This document shows, one piece after another, positions 19,343 through 27,864 of a stretch of DNA of 64,000 bases; position 1 is the stretch's first letter; each line of letters starts with the position of its first letter. The translations under genes and the position numbers were made by a program. The DNA is taken from positions 62,001 through 126,000 of the forward strand of contig NZ_JAASQN010000004.1 of NCBI RefSeq assembly GCF_011762125.1, read 5' to 3'. The notes beneath the pieces are model-generated. The model had not been told where the DNA came from, ran no database searches, and worked only from the letters and a program-made list of their open reading frames with translations. Origin of the DNA: Sphingopyxis panaciterrae (GTDB taxonomy: Bacteria > Pseudomonadota > Alphaproteobacteria > Sphingomonadales > Sphingomonadaceae).

Positions 19343-19351
19343 ATGATACTA
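19334..19351. promoter_or_regulatory. Operator-like palindrome, distal site
   Basis: Read on the minus strand, TAGTATCATTTGACACCA matches the proximal site at 15 of 18 positions and in the same orientation. It contains the -35 hexamer. Centres of the two sites are 37 bp apart. Confidence 0.6.
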
Positions 19352-19394
19352 TATCCGGGGTGGCTTGCGTTGCGGAAAGATGGCCGGATGGCGG

Positions 19395-19543
19395 CTTTGG
19401 GGTGGATTTGAGACATTCCCCTCCCTTTTAGGGAGGGGGTTAGGGGTGGGTAGCGAGCGTAGCGAGCCAGAGGCAGAGCGCCGCCTTCGGCGGCTACCCA
19501 CCCCCGGCCCCTCCCTAAAAGGGAGGGGAGAAGAACGGCAGCT
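19395..19543. repeat. Palindromic intergenic repeat, family D, long form
   Basis: Outer flanks (TTGGGGTGGATTTGAGACAT on the left, GAACGGCAGC on the right) enclose CCCCTCCCTTTTAGGGAGGG and its inverted partner near 19510-19529. The centre of about 70 bases is itself folded (GGGTGGGTAGC with GCTACCCACCC, and GCCGCCTTCGGCGGC). A short form with the same flanks is at 51752-51818. It fills the gap between fumarylacetoacetase and czcD. Confidence 0.8.
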
Positions 19544-19594
19544 ATCGGCCACTTCCTGCCCCCCCCTTGGCGAACGCGCCAAGCCATGTCCCGC

Positions 19595-20524
19595 TCAGTC
19601 ATGCCGTGCGCCGTCATCGGCGCACGGCTCCGCCTCGGTCTGGATCGTCGCATGGCGGATCGCGAAGCGATCCTCCAGCATGGCGAGCGCCGCCCAGCGC
19701 GCTGCTTCCATATCGCTCCCCTCCCCGACCACGACATGCGCGGTCAGGCTGGCGTCGTCGCCGGCCATCGACCAGAGATGGAGATCATGGACGCCGCGCA
19801 CGCCCTCGACCTCCAGCATCGCCGAGCGGATGGCGGCGAGGTCGAAGCCGCGGGGAACGCCCTGGAGGAGGATGTTCGTCGTGTCGCGCAGCAGGATCCA
19901 AGTGCGCGGCAGCACCCAGAGGCCGATCGCGATCGCGACGATCGGGTCGATCCAGAACGCGCCGGTCAGGTAGATGGCGATCGCGGCGCCGATCACGCCG
20001 AGCGAGCCGAGCATGTCGGCCCAGACCTCCAGATAGGCGCCCTTGACGTTGAGGCTGCTGTCCTTGCCGCCGGCGAGGATGCGCATCGAAATCAGGTTGA
20101 TGACAAGGCCAAGCGCCGCGACGACGAGCATGCCGACCGATTCCACCGGGCGCGGGTCGAAAAAGCGCCCGATCCCCTCGACCAGCACATAGCCCGCGAC
20201 GACGAACAGCAGGATGGCGTTGAAGGCAGCGGCGAGGATTTCGAAGCGCCGGTAACCGAAAGTGCGTTTGTCGTCGGGTGCGCGCTGGCCGATCCGCACC
20301 GCCGCGAGCGCGATAGCGAGCGCGGCGGAGTCGGTGAACATATGCGCCGCGTCGGACAGCAGGGCGAGACTGTCGAACAGGAAGGCGCCGGCGATTTCGG
20401 CGACCAGAAAGGTCGTCGTCAGCGCCAGCGCGACCGCCAGCCGCTTGCTGCTCGCCCCCGCGCCGTGATTATGGCCGGCATGGCCGCCTCCGGCGCCATG
20501 GGCGTGATCATGACCTGCCGTCAT
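19595..20524 (-). CDS. czcD: Cation diffusion facilitator, CzcD-like
   Basis: Inner-membrane zinc/cobalt/cadmium exporter of 309 residues. N-terminal His-rich tail (HDHAHGAGGGHAGHNHG) that binds metal, then six membrane helices. The helix 2 site SDAAHMFTD (HxxxD) and the helix 5 site EVWADMLGS (xxxxD) are visible, and the C-terminal cytoplasmic domain contains VHDLHLWSM. It follows czcA in the same direction after a 180-bp gap occupied by a palindromic repeat, so it completes a metal-efflux cluster. Confidence 0.92.
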   Translation of the reverse strand: MTAGHDHAHGAGGGHAGHNHGAGASSKRLAVALALTTTFLVAEIAGAFLFDSLALLSDAAHMFTDSAALAIALAAVRIGQRAPDDKRTFGYRRFEILAAAFNAILLFVVAGYVLVEGIGRFFDPRPVESVGMLVVAALGLVINLISMRILAGGKDSSLNVKGAYLEVWADMLGSLGVIGAAIAIYLTGAFWIDPIVAIAIGLWVLPRTWILLRDTTNILLQGVPRGFDLAAIRSAMLEVEGVRGVHDLHLWSMAGDDASLTAHVVVGEGSDMEAARWAALAMLEDRFAIRHATIQTEAEPCADDGARHD

Positions 20525-20593
20525 CTGTCGTCTCCGTTCATCGTCCTATCTCCAAATCGATGGAAGCATTGTCGGTTCCGGTCGGCAAATGGG

Positions 20594-20666
20594 TGTTCCC
20601 CGGCGAAAGCCGGGGTCCATGAACCGTCGCATGCTTAATCTGGACCCCGGCTTTCGCCGGGGAACA
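20594..20666. repeat. Palindromic intergenic repeat, family C
   Basis: Arms of about 26 bases, TGTTCCCCGGCGAAAGCCGG and its complement, around a 21-base centre. It separates czcA from czcD and could fold in their common transcript, reducing or stabilising downstream expression. Confidence 0.8.
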
Positions 20667-20704
20667 GGATATCGGGGGACCGGATATAGAGCGGCGATCA
20701 TGGT

Positions 20705-23700
20705 TCACCCCTCGCCTCCCCCACCGGGCTTCCCGCCGCCGCCGATGAAGACCCGCTCGCCGAGCGCGGTGACATCGTCATATTCGCCCGCGACATGCTG
20801 CCCCGCCCGCCCGCGCAGCAGCAGGTGACTGATCGCGGGCAGGACGAACAAGGTCAGCAGGGTCGAGGTGATCAGGCCGCCGATGACGACGATCGCCAGC
20901 GGGTTCTGGACCTCGGCCCCGGTCCCGGTGGCGAGCGCCATCGGGACGAAGCCGATCGCGGGGACGATGCCGGTCATCAGCACCGCGCGTACCCGTTCCA
21001 TGACCCCCTCGCCGATCGCCTTATCGATGGGCTTTCCTTCGTCGATGCGCTGGTTGATGCTCGACATCACGACCAGCCCGTTGAGCACGGTCACGCCCGA
21101 CAGCACGATGAAGCCCACCGCCGCCGACACCGAAAAGGGCAGCCCGGTGAGCAGCAGCGCGAAGACCCCGCCCGCGAGCGCGAGCGGGATCGCCGAATAG
21201 ACCGCGATCGCCTGTCGCACCCCGCCCAGCGCCATGAACAGGATGCCGAAGATCGCGGCGAAGATGATTGGGATGACGATCGACAGCCGCGCCGATGCGG
21301 CCTGCAGATTTTCGAACTGCCCGCCCCATATGATGAAACTGCCCGTCGGCAGCTTGACCCCGGCGTTCACCTTTTCCTGCGCCTCGGCGACGAAGGAGCC
21401 GAGGTCGTTGCCGCGGACGTTCGCCTGCACGACGACGCGGCGCTTGCCGTTTTCGCGGCTGACCTGGTTCAATCCTTCAGAGAAGCCGAACTTCGCAAGC
21501 TCGCCAAGCGGCACCGACGCCCGTGCCCCGCCCTCGCCGGGCAGCAGCACCGGCAGCGCCGCCACCGCGTCGAGATCGTCGCGCGTCGCGCGATCGAGGC
21601 GGACGACGATGTCGTAGCGCCGGTCGCCTTCGAACACGATTCCCGCCTCGCGCCCGCCGAGCGCGGCGGCGACCGTGTCGCTGACGTCCTGCAACGTCAG
21701 CCCGTAGCGCGCGATGGCATCGCGGTCGAACCGGACATCGAGCACCGGGAAACCCGCCGTCTGTTCGACCTTGACGTCGGCGGCGCCCGGAACGCCGTTC
21801 AGGATCGCCGCCACTTGCCCGGCGGCGCGGCCCATTTCATCGAGATCGTCGCCGTACAGCTTGATCGCGATGTCGCCGCGCACCCCGGCGATCAGCTCGT
21901 TGAAGCGGAGCTGGATCGGCTGGCTGATTTCGAACGCGTTGCCGACCAGGGGTTCCAGCCTTTTTTCGACGCGCGCGATCACATCGTCCTTGGTGCGCAC
22001 CCCGGCCGGCCAGTCGCCGCGCGGCTTCAGGATGATGAAGGTATCGGACGCATTGGGCGGCATCGGGTCGCTCGCGACTTCCGCCGTGCCCGTCTTCGAA
22101 TAGATGAAGGCGACTTCGGGCAGCGACGACACGGCCTTTTCGACCTGAAGCTGCATCGCCTGCGACTTGGCGAGCGAGGTCGAGGGGATACGGAGCGCCT
22201 GCATCGCCAGATTGCCCTCGCCCAGCACCGGGATGAACTCGCTGCCGAGCATCCCGAACGCCAATATGGCGGCGGCGAAGGTGCCGCCACCGGCACCGAT
22301 CCACGGCCAGGGACGCGCGATGACGCGTTTGAGCACGGGCTGGTAGCGCGTCTTCACCCAGCCGATCGCGCGCACTTCCTTTTCGGCGACCTTGCCGCGC
22401 AGGAGCAACGCGACCATCGCCGGGACGAAGGTCAGCGAAGCGACGAACGCCCCCGCGAGCGCGAGCAGCACCGTGATCGCCATCGGCGAGAAGGTCTTGC
22501 CCTCGACCCCGGTGAAGGTGAGCAAAGGCACGAAGACGAGGAAAATGATCGCCTGGCCATAGATCGTCGGCCGGATCATCTCGCGCGACGCCTCGAACAC
22601 CTCGTGCAGCCGTTCGTTCAGCGACAGCAGCCGGCCTTCGTGATGCTGGCGGTCGGCGAGGCGCCGCAGGCAGTTTTCGATGATGATGATCGATCCGTCG
22701 ACGATCAGCCCGAAATCGAGCGCGCCGAGGCTCATCAGATTGCCCGAGGTGCCGGTGATGTTCATCCCCGTCCCCATGACCAGGAACGAGATCGGGATGA
22801 CCAATGTCGCGATGACAGCGGCGCGGAAATTACCGAGCAGCCAGAATAATATGGCGGCGACCAGCAACGCCCCCTCGGCCAGATTCTTCTCGACCGTGCC
22901 GATCGTCGCGTCGACGAGTTCTGACCGGTCGAGCACCGGCTTGACCGCGATGCCCGGCGGCATCGACTTCGCGACGGCGTCGAGCCGTTCGGCGGCGGCG
23001 GACGCGACGAGGCGGCTGTTGCCGCCCGCGAGCATCAGCACGGTGCCGACGACCAGTTCCTTGCCGTTTTCCGACGCCGATCCGGTGCGCAGCGCCCCGC
23101 CGATCCGCACCGTCGCGACGTCGCGAACCATCACCGGAACCCCGCCGCGGCTCGCAACCGTCGCGCGCGCTATCTCGTCGAGCGTGCGGATGCGGCCGTC
23201 GGCGCGCACCAGAAATGCCTCGCCGCCGCGCTCGACGAAATTGGCGCCGACCGAGATGTTGGCGCGTTCGAGCGCCGCGGCAAGTTCGGAAAAGCTGATG
23301 CCGTAGCTCGCCAGTTTCACCGCGTCGGGCGACACGACGAACTGCTTTTCATAGCCGCCGATCGAATCGATCCCGGCGACGCCCGCAACCGAACGCATTT
23401 GCGGGCGGATCACCCAATCCTGCACCGTCCGCAGATAGCCGAGCTTCGCGACATCGTCGGTCAGCAGTTCGCCGGTGGGGGTGAGATAGGTGCCATCGGG
23501 CTGAAAGCCGGGCTTTCCGGCGACGCGATCCTTGGCGGGCGGCGGCGCGAAATCGACGGTGTACATCAGCACCTCGCCGAGGCCGGTCGACACCGGACCC
23601 ATTTGCGGTTCGGCGTCGCCGGGCAGGCTGCCCTTCGCCTGCGCCAGCCGTTCGGCGACCTGCTGGCGCGCGAAATAGAGGTCGGTACGGTCGTCGAAGA

Positions 23701-23986
23701 TCACCGTGACCTGGCTGAACCCGTTGCGCGAGATCGAGCGCGAGCTTTGCAGCCCCGGAATCCCCGCCATCGCGGTTTCGATCGGGAAGGTCACGAGGCG
23801 TTCGATATCGAGCGGCCCCAAATCGGGCTCGACGGTGTTGATCTGGACCTGTTTGTTGGTGATGTCGGGAACGGCGTCGATCGGCAGCTTGAAAAGCTGC
23901 GTCAGGCCGTAGGCCGAGACGATGAGGGTGAGGAGCACGACGGCCCAGCGAAAGCGTATCGACGCATCGAGGAGTTTTTCGATCAT
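20705..23986 (-). CDS. czcA: Heavy-metal efflux RND pump, CzcA/CusA family
   Basis: Inner-membrane pump of 1093 residues driven by protons, exporting divalent metals through CzcB and CzcC. Twelve membrane helices in the RND layout. The helix 4 proton-relay motif DFGLIVDGSIIIIEN (about residue 400) has both Asp residues and the Glu typical of the heavy-metal branch that moves Zn/Co/Cd. Start ATG 23986 lies 1 bp after the czcB stop. Last of the three overlapping or abutting pump genes. Confidence 0.93.
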   Translation of the reverse strand: MIEKLLDASIRFRWAVVLLTLIVSAYGLTQLFKLPIDAVPDITNKQVQINTVEPDLGPLDIERLVTFPIETAMAGIPGLQSSRSISRNGFSQVTVIFDDRTDLYFARQQVAERLAQAKGSLPGDAEPQMGPVSTGLGEVLMYTVDFAPPPAKDRVAGKPGFQPDGTYLTPTGELLTDDVAKLGYLRTVQDWVIRPQMRSVAGVAGIDSIGGYEKQFVVSPDAVKLASYGISFSELAAALERANISVGANFVERGGEAFLVRADGRIRTLDEIARATVASRGGVPVMVRDVATVRIGGALRTGSASENGKELVVGTVLMLAGGNSRLVASAAAERLDAVAKSMPPGIAVKPVLDRSELVDATIGTVEKNLAEGALLVAAILFWLLGNFRAAVIATLVIPISFLVMGTGMNITGTSGNLMSLGALDFGLIVDGSIIIIENCLRRLADRQHHEGRLLSLNERLHEVFEASREMIRPTIYGQAIIFLVFVPLLTFTGVEGKTFSPMAITVLLALAGAFVASLTFVPAMVALLLRGKVAEKEVRAIGWVKTRYQPVLKRVIARPWPWIGAGGGTFAAAILAFGMLGSEFIPVLGEGNLAMQALRIPSTSLAKSQAMQLQVEKAVSSLPEVAFIYSKTGTAEVASDPMPPNASDTFIILKPRGDWPAGVRTKDDVIARVEKRLEPLVGNAFEISQPIQLRFNELIAGVRGDIAIKLYGDDLDEMGRAAGQVAAILNGVPGAADVKVEQTAGFPVLDVRFDRDAIARYGLTLQDVSDTVAAALGGREAGIVFEGDRRYDIVVRLDRATRDDLDAVAALPVLLPGEGGARASVPLGELAKFGFSEGLNQVSRENGKRRVVVQANVRGNDLGSFVAEAQEKVNAGVKLPTGSFIIWGGQFENLQAASARLSIVIPIIFAAIFGILFMALGGVRQAIAVYSAIPLALAGGVFALLLTGLPFSVSAAVGFIVLSGVTVLNGLVVMSSINQRIDEGKPIDKAIGEGVMERVRAVLMTGIVPAIGFVPMALATGTGAEVQNPLAIVVIGGLITSTLLTLFVLPAISHLLLRGRAGQHVAGEYDDVTALGERVFIGGGGKPGGGGEG

Positions 23987-23987
23987 C

Positions 23988-25157
23988 TCAATGCTCCGCC
24001 TCGCCCTTGCCGATTTCGGCCTTGAGCAGGAAAGCGCCGCGGGTCGCGATGACCGCGCCCGGCGTCACGCCGTCGACGATCTCGATCCGCCCGCCGCCGC
24101 GTTTTCCAGTGACCACCGGCGCGCTCTGAAACCCCTTTGCGGTCTTGACGAACACGACCTCGCGCCCCTCGACCGTCTGCACTGCCTCTTCGGGCAGGGC
24201 GATCAGCGTCGCGCCGGGCGCCTGCTTCGGCTTGATGCGGACGCGCAGCCCCTGTCCCGGGGTCAGGCCGCCGGCGCCGTCGGGGACGAGGACGATCGTC
24301 GCGGTCTTGCTTTCGGGATCGAGGCCGGGGGTAGCCGATCGCACGGTGGCGCTCGCGGTTTCGCCCCCCGGCAATTCGACGACGGCGGTATCGCCCGGGC
24401 GTATTCGCCGCGCATCGGCGGCGAGCACCGATGCGTTGACCTGGATGCGACCCGGATCCGATACGCGAAATAATTCGGTTCCGGCAAGCACATAGGCGCC
24501 GAGCTTCGCATCCGATTTCGTTATCCGCCCCGAAATCAGGCTGGTGACCGCAAGCGTGCGGCCATCGCCCGACAGCTTGGCGGCCGACGCGGCGGACTGG
24601 GCGCGGCGTGCCTCGGCCTCGGCTTCGGCGAGGGCCGAAGCGGCCGCCTCGAGGTCCTGCCGGGCGGTGATGCGGGCATCGAACAGCTTCCTCTCGCGCG
24701 CATGGACCGAACGGGCGAGCGCCAGCCGCGCCGCCGCGCTGCTGCGTTCGGCGGCGATGGCGGCGGCGTCGCGGCTTTCGATCACCGCCACCGCGTCGCC
24801 GGCGCGCACCGCATCGCCGAGGCGGCGGTCGATGCGGACGATCGCGCCGTCGGCGCGCGCGGTGAGCACCGCTTCGCCTTCGGGGGTCGCCGCGACCACG
24901 CCCTGCGCCAGGATTTCGGAACCGAGGCCGCCGGCCTCGACGCGTTCGGTGACGATGCCGGCGGCGCTGGCGCGCGCGGTGTCGATCAGGATCTGGCCGG
25001 GGGCATGACCCTCCTCTTCGGCGGCGGGCGCGGACGCGGGCGCGGCAGCGGGGGTCCTCGACAGCGATGTGCCGATCCAGATACCGGCGGCGCCGACGGC
25101 CAGCGCTCCGATCGCGGCTGCGATCATCAGATGATTTTTCTTTTCAAGGATTTGCAT
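23988..25157 (-). CDS. czcB: RND efflux periplasmic adaptor, CzcB family
   Basis: Membrane fusion protein of about 389 residues linking pump and outer-membrane channel. N-terminal anchor helix (about 9-29), Ala/Pro/Glu linker, lipoyl half GAIVRIDRRLGDAVRAGDAV, a long alpha-hairpin rich in Ala and Glu (about 130-205), then barrel domain and C-terminal domain. ATG 25157 has AGGA upstream; the frame is open beyond it to 25199. It has few histidines in the N-terminal region, so metal chaperoning is not evident. Confidence 0.9.
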   Translation of the reverse strand: MQILEKKNHLMIAAAIGALAVGAAGIWIGTSLSRTPAAAPASAPAAEEEGHAPGQILIDTARASAAGIVTERVEAGGLGSEILAQGVVAATPEGEAVLTARADGAIVRIDRRLGDAVRAGDAVAVIESRDAAAIAAERSSAAARLALARSVHARERKLFDARITARQDLEAAASALAEAEAEARRAQSAASAAKLSGDGRTLAVTSLISGRITKSDAKLGAYVLAGTELFRVSDPGRIQVNASVLAADARRIRPGDTAVVELPGGETASATVRSATPGLDPESKTATIVLVPDGAGGLTPGQGLRVRIKPKQAPGATLIALPEEAVQTVEGREVVFVKTAKGFQSAPVVTGKRGGGRIEIVDGVTPGAVIATRGAFLLKAEIGKGEAEH

Positions 25158-25167
25158 GATGTTGTTC

Positions 25168-26376
25168 CTATTGCGCCGTCGCGCGGCCCAGCGCGGCAAG
25201 GGCGCGGGCGCGGTCGAGTTCGGCTTCGATGAGTTTGAGATGGGCGCCGGTCAGCGCCGCCTGGGCGTCGATCAGTTCGACGAGGGTGAACTTGCCCTGC
25301 TGATACCCGGTTTCGGCGAGCCGCGCGGCTTCGCTGGCCTGGAACAGCCCCGCCCCCGACAGCGCCGACACGCGTTCGTTCGCCGCCGCCAGCGACAGCT
25401 CGGCGTCACGCCGGGCGAAGCGGGTGTCGAGCCGCGTCTGCGCCAGCCGCGCCGCGGCCGCTTCGCCGCCCGCGCGCGCGGCGGCGATATTGCCGCGATT
25501 GCGGTCGAACAGCGGCAACGGGATCGAGACGCCGACGATGAACGCGGTGTCGCGGCTTTCGCGAAAGTTGCGCACCCCGCCCGACGCGGTGATGTCGGGC
25601 ACCGCCTCCGCCTGCGCCAGCCCGACGCGCGCCGCGGCGGCATCGCGTTCGGCGGCGGCGAGGCGTTCGCCCAGGCTTGGCGCAGCGGCGGGGACGGCTG
25701 GCGGCACCGGCAGGTCGCGCGACCCGGCCGAAAGCTCGGAATCCTCGCTGCCGATCAGCAGCGCGAGGCGCTGCCGCGCCGACAACAGCTCCGCGGCGAC
25801 GCGCAGATTTTCCGCCCTCGCCTCGGCGAGCAGCGCGTCGGCGCGCAGCCCGGTCAGCGGCGGATCGCGCCCGACGTCGACCAGCGTCTGGGCGATACGC
25901 ACCAGATCGACCGCGCGCCGCTCGACGCTCCGGGCGAGTTCGGCGCGATCGGCGGCGGCGCGCAGCTCGGCATAGGCGGTGGTGATGTCATAGGTGAGAT
26001 CGGCCTCGGCCTGGCGCAGCGCGAGTGCCGCGAACTCCCGCTCGGCGGCGGCGACTTGCTTGCGCGCGCGCCGTTTGCCGCCGAGTTCGAACGGCTGCGA
26101 CACCGCGACCGTGGTCTCGGTCTGGCCGAACCTTTGATAGGGTCCGGTGCCGCTGAAATTCTCGACCTCGGCGGACAGGGTGGGGTTCGGCCGTACGCCC
26201 GCCTGGATGGCGCGGCCTTCGGCGGCTTTCAGTTCGGCGCGGGCCGCGGCGAGCCGCGGCGACACATCCTGTCCGCGCGCCAGCGCGGCGGACAGCGAAA
26301 CGGGTTCGGCGAACGCCGGCTGGCCCGACAGGACCAGCATCCCTGCACACAGCAGGGCGCCCAATGATTTCGGCAT
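25168..26376 (-). CDS. czcC: Outer-membrane efflux protein, CzcC/TolC family
   Basis: Channel protein of 402 residues. Signal peptide ends at PAFA (about residue 23). Two repeats of the outer-membrane efflux domain are visible; GVRPNPTLSAEVEN and VGVSIPLPLFDRNRGNIAAA are the typical conserved parts. Long Ala/Arg-rich coiled-coil stretches form the periplasmic tunnel. It is upstream of czcB with 10 bp between them. Confidence 0.9.
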   Translation of the reverse strand: MPKSLGALLCAGMLVLSGQPAFAEPVSLSAALARGQDVSPRLAAARAELKAAEGRAIQAGVRPNPTLSAEVENFSGTGPYQRFGQTETTVAVSQPFELGGKRRARKQVAAAEREFAALALRQAEADLTYDITTAYAELRAAADRAELARSVERRAVDLVRIAQTLVDVGRDPPLTGLRADALLAEARAENLRVAAELLSARQRLALLIGSEDSELSAGSRDLPVPPAVPAAAPSLGERLAAAERDAAAARVGLAQAEAVPDITASGGVRNFRESRDTAFIVGVSIPLPLFDRNRGNIAAARAGGEAAAARLAQTRLDTRFARRDAELSLAAANERVSALSGAGLFQASEAARLAETGYQQGKFTLVELIDAQAALTGAHLKLIEAELDRARALAALGRATAQ

Positions 26377-26432
26377 AAATACTCCTGATCAAATGCAAGA
26401 CGACGCAGGCAAAGGCCCGCGCGAAGCAGTGA

Positions 26433-26777
26433 TCAGGCGGCTGGAGGCTGGGTGGGCGGCGCCGTCGCGCGCGATGCGAGGATCGTTGCGGGTCCGCCGA
26501 AGAAGAAATTACCCGCGGCGAACAGGCCCGAGGACTGCGGCCGGCCGCTCACTTCGGTGCAGGCCGAGCAATGATGGTGGTCGATGTGGAGCGCCGGAGC
26601 CTTGTCAGGCGTGCCGGGCGCTTGCCCGCCGGCTTCGGCCGACGCCGTCGGCACGTCGCAATCGCCGTCGATGATTTCCATCGAATGCGCCGCTTCGCCG
26701 CCCGCCATGGCCGGCACCACGACGCTGCCGAACAGCAGCGAGACGGTGAGCAGGACGCGGGCGAGGAAGGCCGACAT
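26433..26777 (-). CDS. Small exported His/Cys protein at the head of the czc operon
   Basis: Protein of 114 residues, signal peptide MSAFLARVLLTVSLLFGSVV ending near AMA. A compact HIDHHHCSACTE motif lies at about 68-79, then a hydrophobic segment AAGNFFFGGPATILASRA and a Pro-rich end. It lies 56 bp ahead of czcC in the same direction. The His/Cys cluster suggests periplasmic metal binding for the efflux system (inference). I do not recognise a named family with certainty. The frame runs open to 26897, but the signal peptide fixes the start at 26777. Confidence 0.72.
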   Translation of the reverse strand: MSAFLARVLLTVSLLFGSVVVPAMAGGEAAHSMEIIDGDCDVPTASAEAGGQAPGTPDKAPALHIDHHHCSACTEVSGRPQSSGLFAAGNFFFGGPATILASRATAPPTQPPAA

Positions 26778-26931
26778 GGCCCCGCGCCTACCACGAACCC
26801 CGTGGAGCTGCAATCTGATCGCACGCAAAACCGCGCGTTGCTGGTCGGCCAAAGTCCTGTCCTCTCGATTCGCCTCGAGTCGGAACAGCCTATGCACCCT
26901 GTAGCCGCTACAGGGTCAAGCCAGTGGAGGG

Positions 26932-27690
26932 TCAAGGCTTCAGATACTGGCTCGGCGGGACGCCGAAGGCGCGGCGGAACATGGCGGCGAAGCCGCTGGG
27001 GCTGTCGTAACCGACCTCGTAGGTCACCTGCGTGATCGACGCCCCCGCCGCGAGCATCGACAGGGCTTCCATCAAGCGCACCTGCTGCCGCCAGACCGCC
27101 AGCCCCATCCCGGTTTCCTGCTTGAAGCTGCGCGTCAGGGTGCGCCGGCCCATCGCCGCCAGATCGGCCCATTCGTCGATATCGCGCGGATCGGACGGAT
27201 CGGCGAGGATCGCGTTGCAGATGCGCAGCAGCCGGGGATCGCTGGGCATCGACACCTGATAGGGTGCGTTGGGCATGCGCGCGATTTCGGCGAGCAGCAG
27301 GTCGATGATGCGCCCCTCGCGGCCGTCGATGTCATAGAGCAGCGGGAAGTCGACGACCTCGAGGATCAGCGATTTGACGAGGTTGGACACTTCGAAGACG
27401 CGGCAATCGCGGCTTTCCTCATCGCGTCCCACGGGCAGGTACAAGGTGCGCAGCGACACCGGCCCGCGGCACGCGACCTCGTGGCTCATCCCGGCGGGCA
27501 GCCACACCGCGCGCTGCGGCGGAATGACGAAGCTGCGTTCGGGCGTGCGCACCGACATCACCCCCGACGAGGCATAGAGGATCTGGATATGGTCGTGGCT
27601 GTGCATCGGGTCGACGAAGCCCGCGGGATATTCATCCTGCAGCGCGATGACCGGCCGGGCGGTCGAAAGGATGTCGATGCTATGCTTCAT
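26932..27690 (-). CDS. AraC family transcriptional regulator
   Basis: Regulator of 252 residues with an N-terminal cupin (MHSHDHIQILYASSGVMSV, IPPQRAVWLPAGMSHEV) and a C-terminal double helix-turn-helix (DLAAMGRRTLTRSFKQETGM, ITQVTYEVGYDSPSGFAAMF, RRAFGVPPSQY). The cupin type with WLPAGMSHEV is common in small-molecule responsive AraC proteins. It is divergent from the esterase/PaiB/amidohydrolase operon and is the best candidate to control it. ATG 27690; the open frame upstream is antisense to the esterase. Confidence 0.92.
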   Translation of the reverse strand: MKHSIDILSTARPVIALQDEYPAGFVDPMHSHDHIQILYASSGVMSVRTPERSFVIPPQRAVWLPAGMSHEVACRGPVSLRTLYLPVGRDEESRDCRVFEVSNLVKSLILEVVDFPLLYDIDGREGRIIDLLLAEIARMPNAPYQVSMPSDPRLLRICNAILADPSDPRDIDEWADLAAMGRRTLTRSFKQETGMGLAVWRQQVRLMEALSMLAAGASITQVTYEVGYDSPSGFAAMFRRAFGVPPSQYLKP

Positions 27691-27704
27691 GGCCCGATCC
27701 TCGC

Positions 27705-27730
27705 ATAATATAGCTGACGCGATAATATAG
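27705..27730. promoter_or_regulatory. Direct repeat ATAATATAG in the araC/esterase gap
   Basis: Two copies of ATAATATAG (27705-27713 and 27722-27730) are 17 bp apart, 15 bp upstream of the AraC-type regulator start. They may be binding sites for that regulator or -10-like boxes; AT content is unusual for this genome. Confidence 0.4.
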
Positions 27731-27864
27731 GCCAAAACCGGCGCTGACCAGCCCGCCCCGCGGCTAATGGCCTGTATGCAGCGGTGATTGGCCCGATTGT
27801 TCGATAGGCTGCGGCGCTGCGAAGCTATCAGCGGAGAGGACCGATTTGGGAAGGAAATGCCAAT

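Noticed and set aside
19416..19530. CRISPR-like repeat from the stacked palindromes
   Set aside because: Only one inverted pair with a unique folded centre; no regularly spaced direct repeats and no cas genes.
20795..22849. 684-codon plus-strand open frame inside czcA
   Set aside because: Antisense to the pump; the Asp/Arg/His-rich protein is typical of the antisense of high-GC coding sequence.
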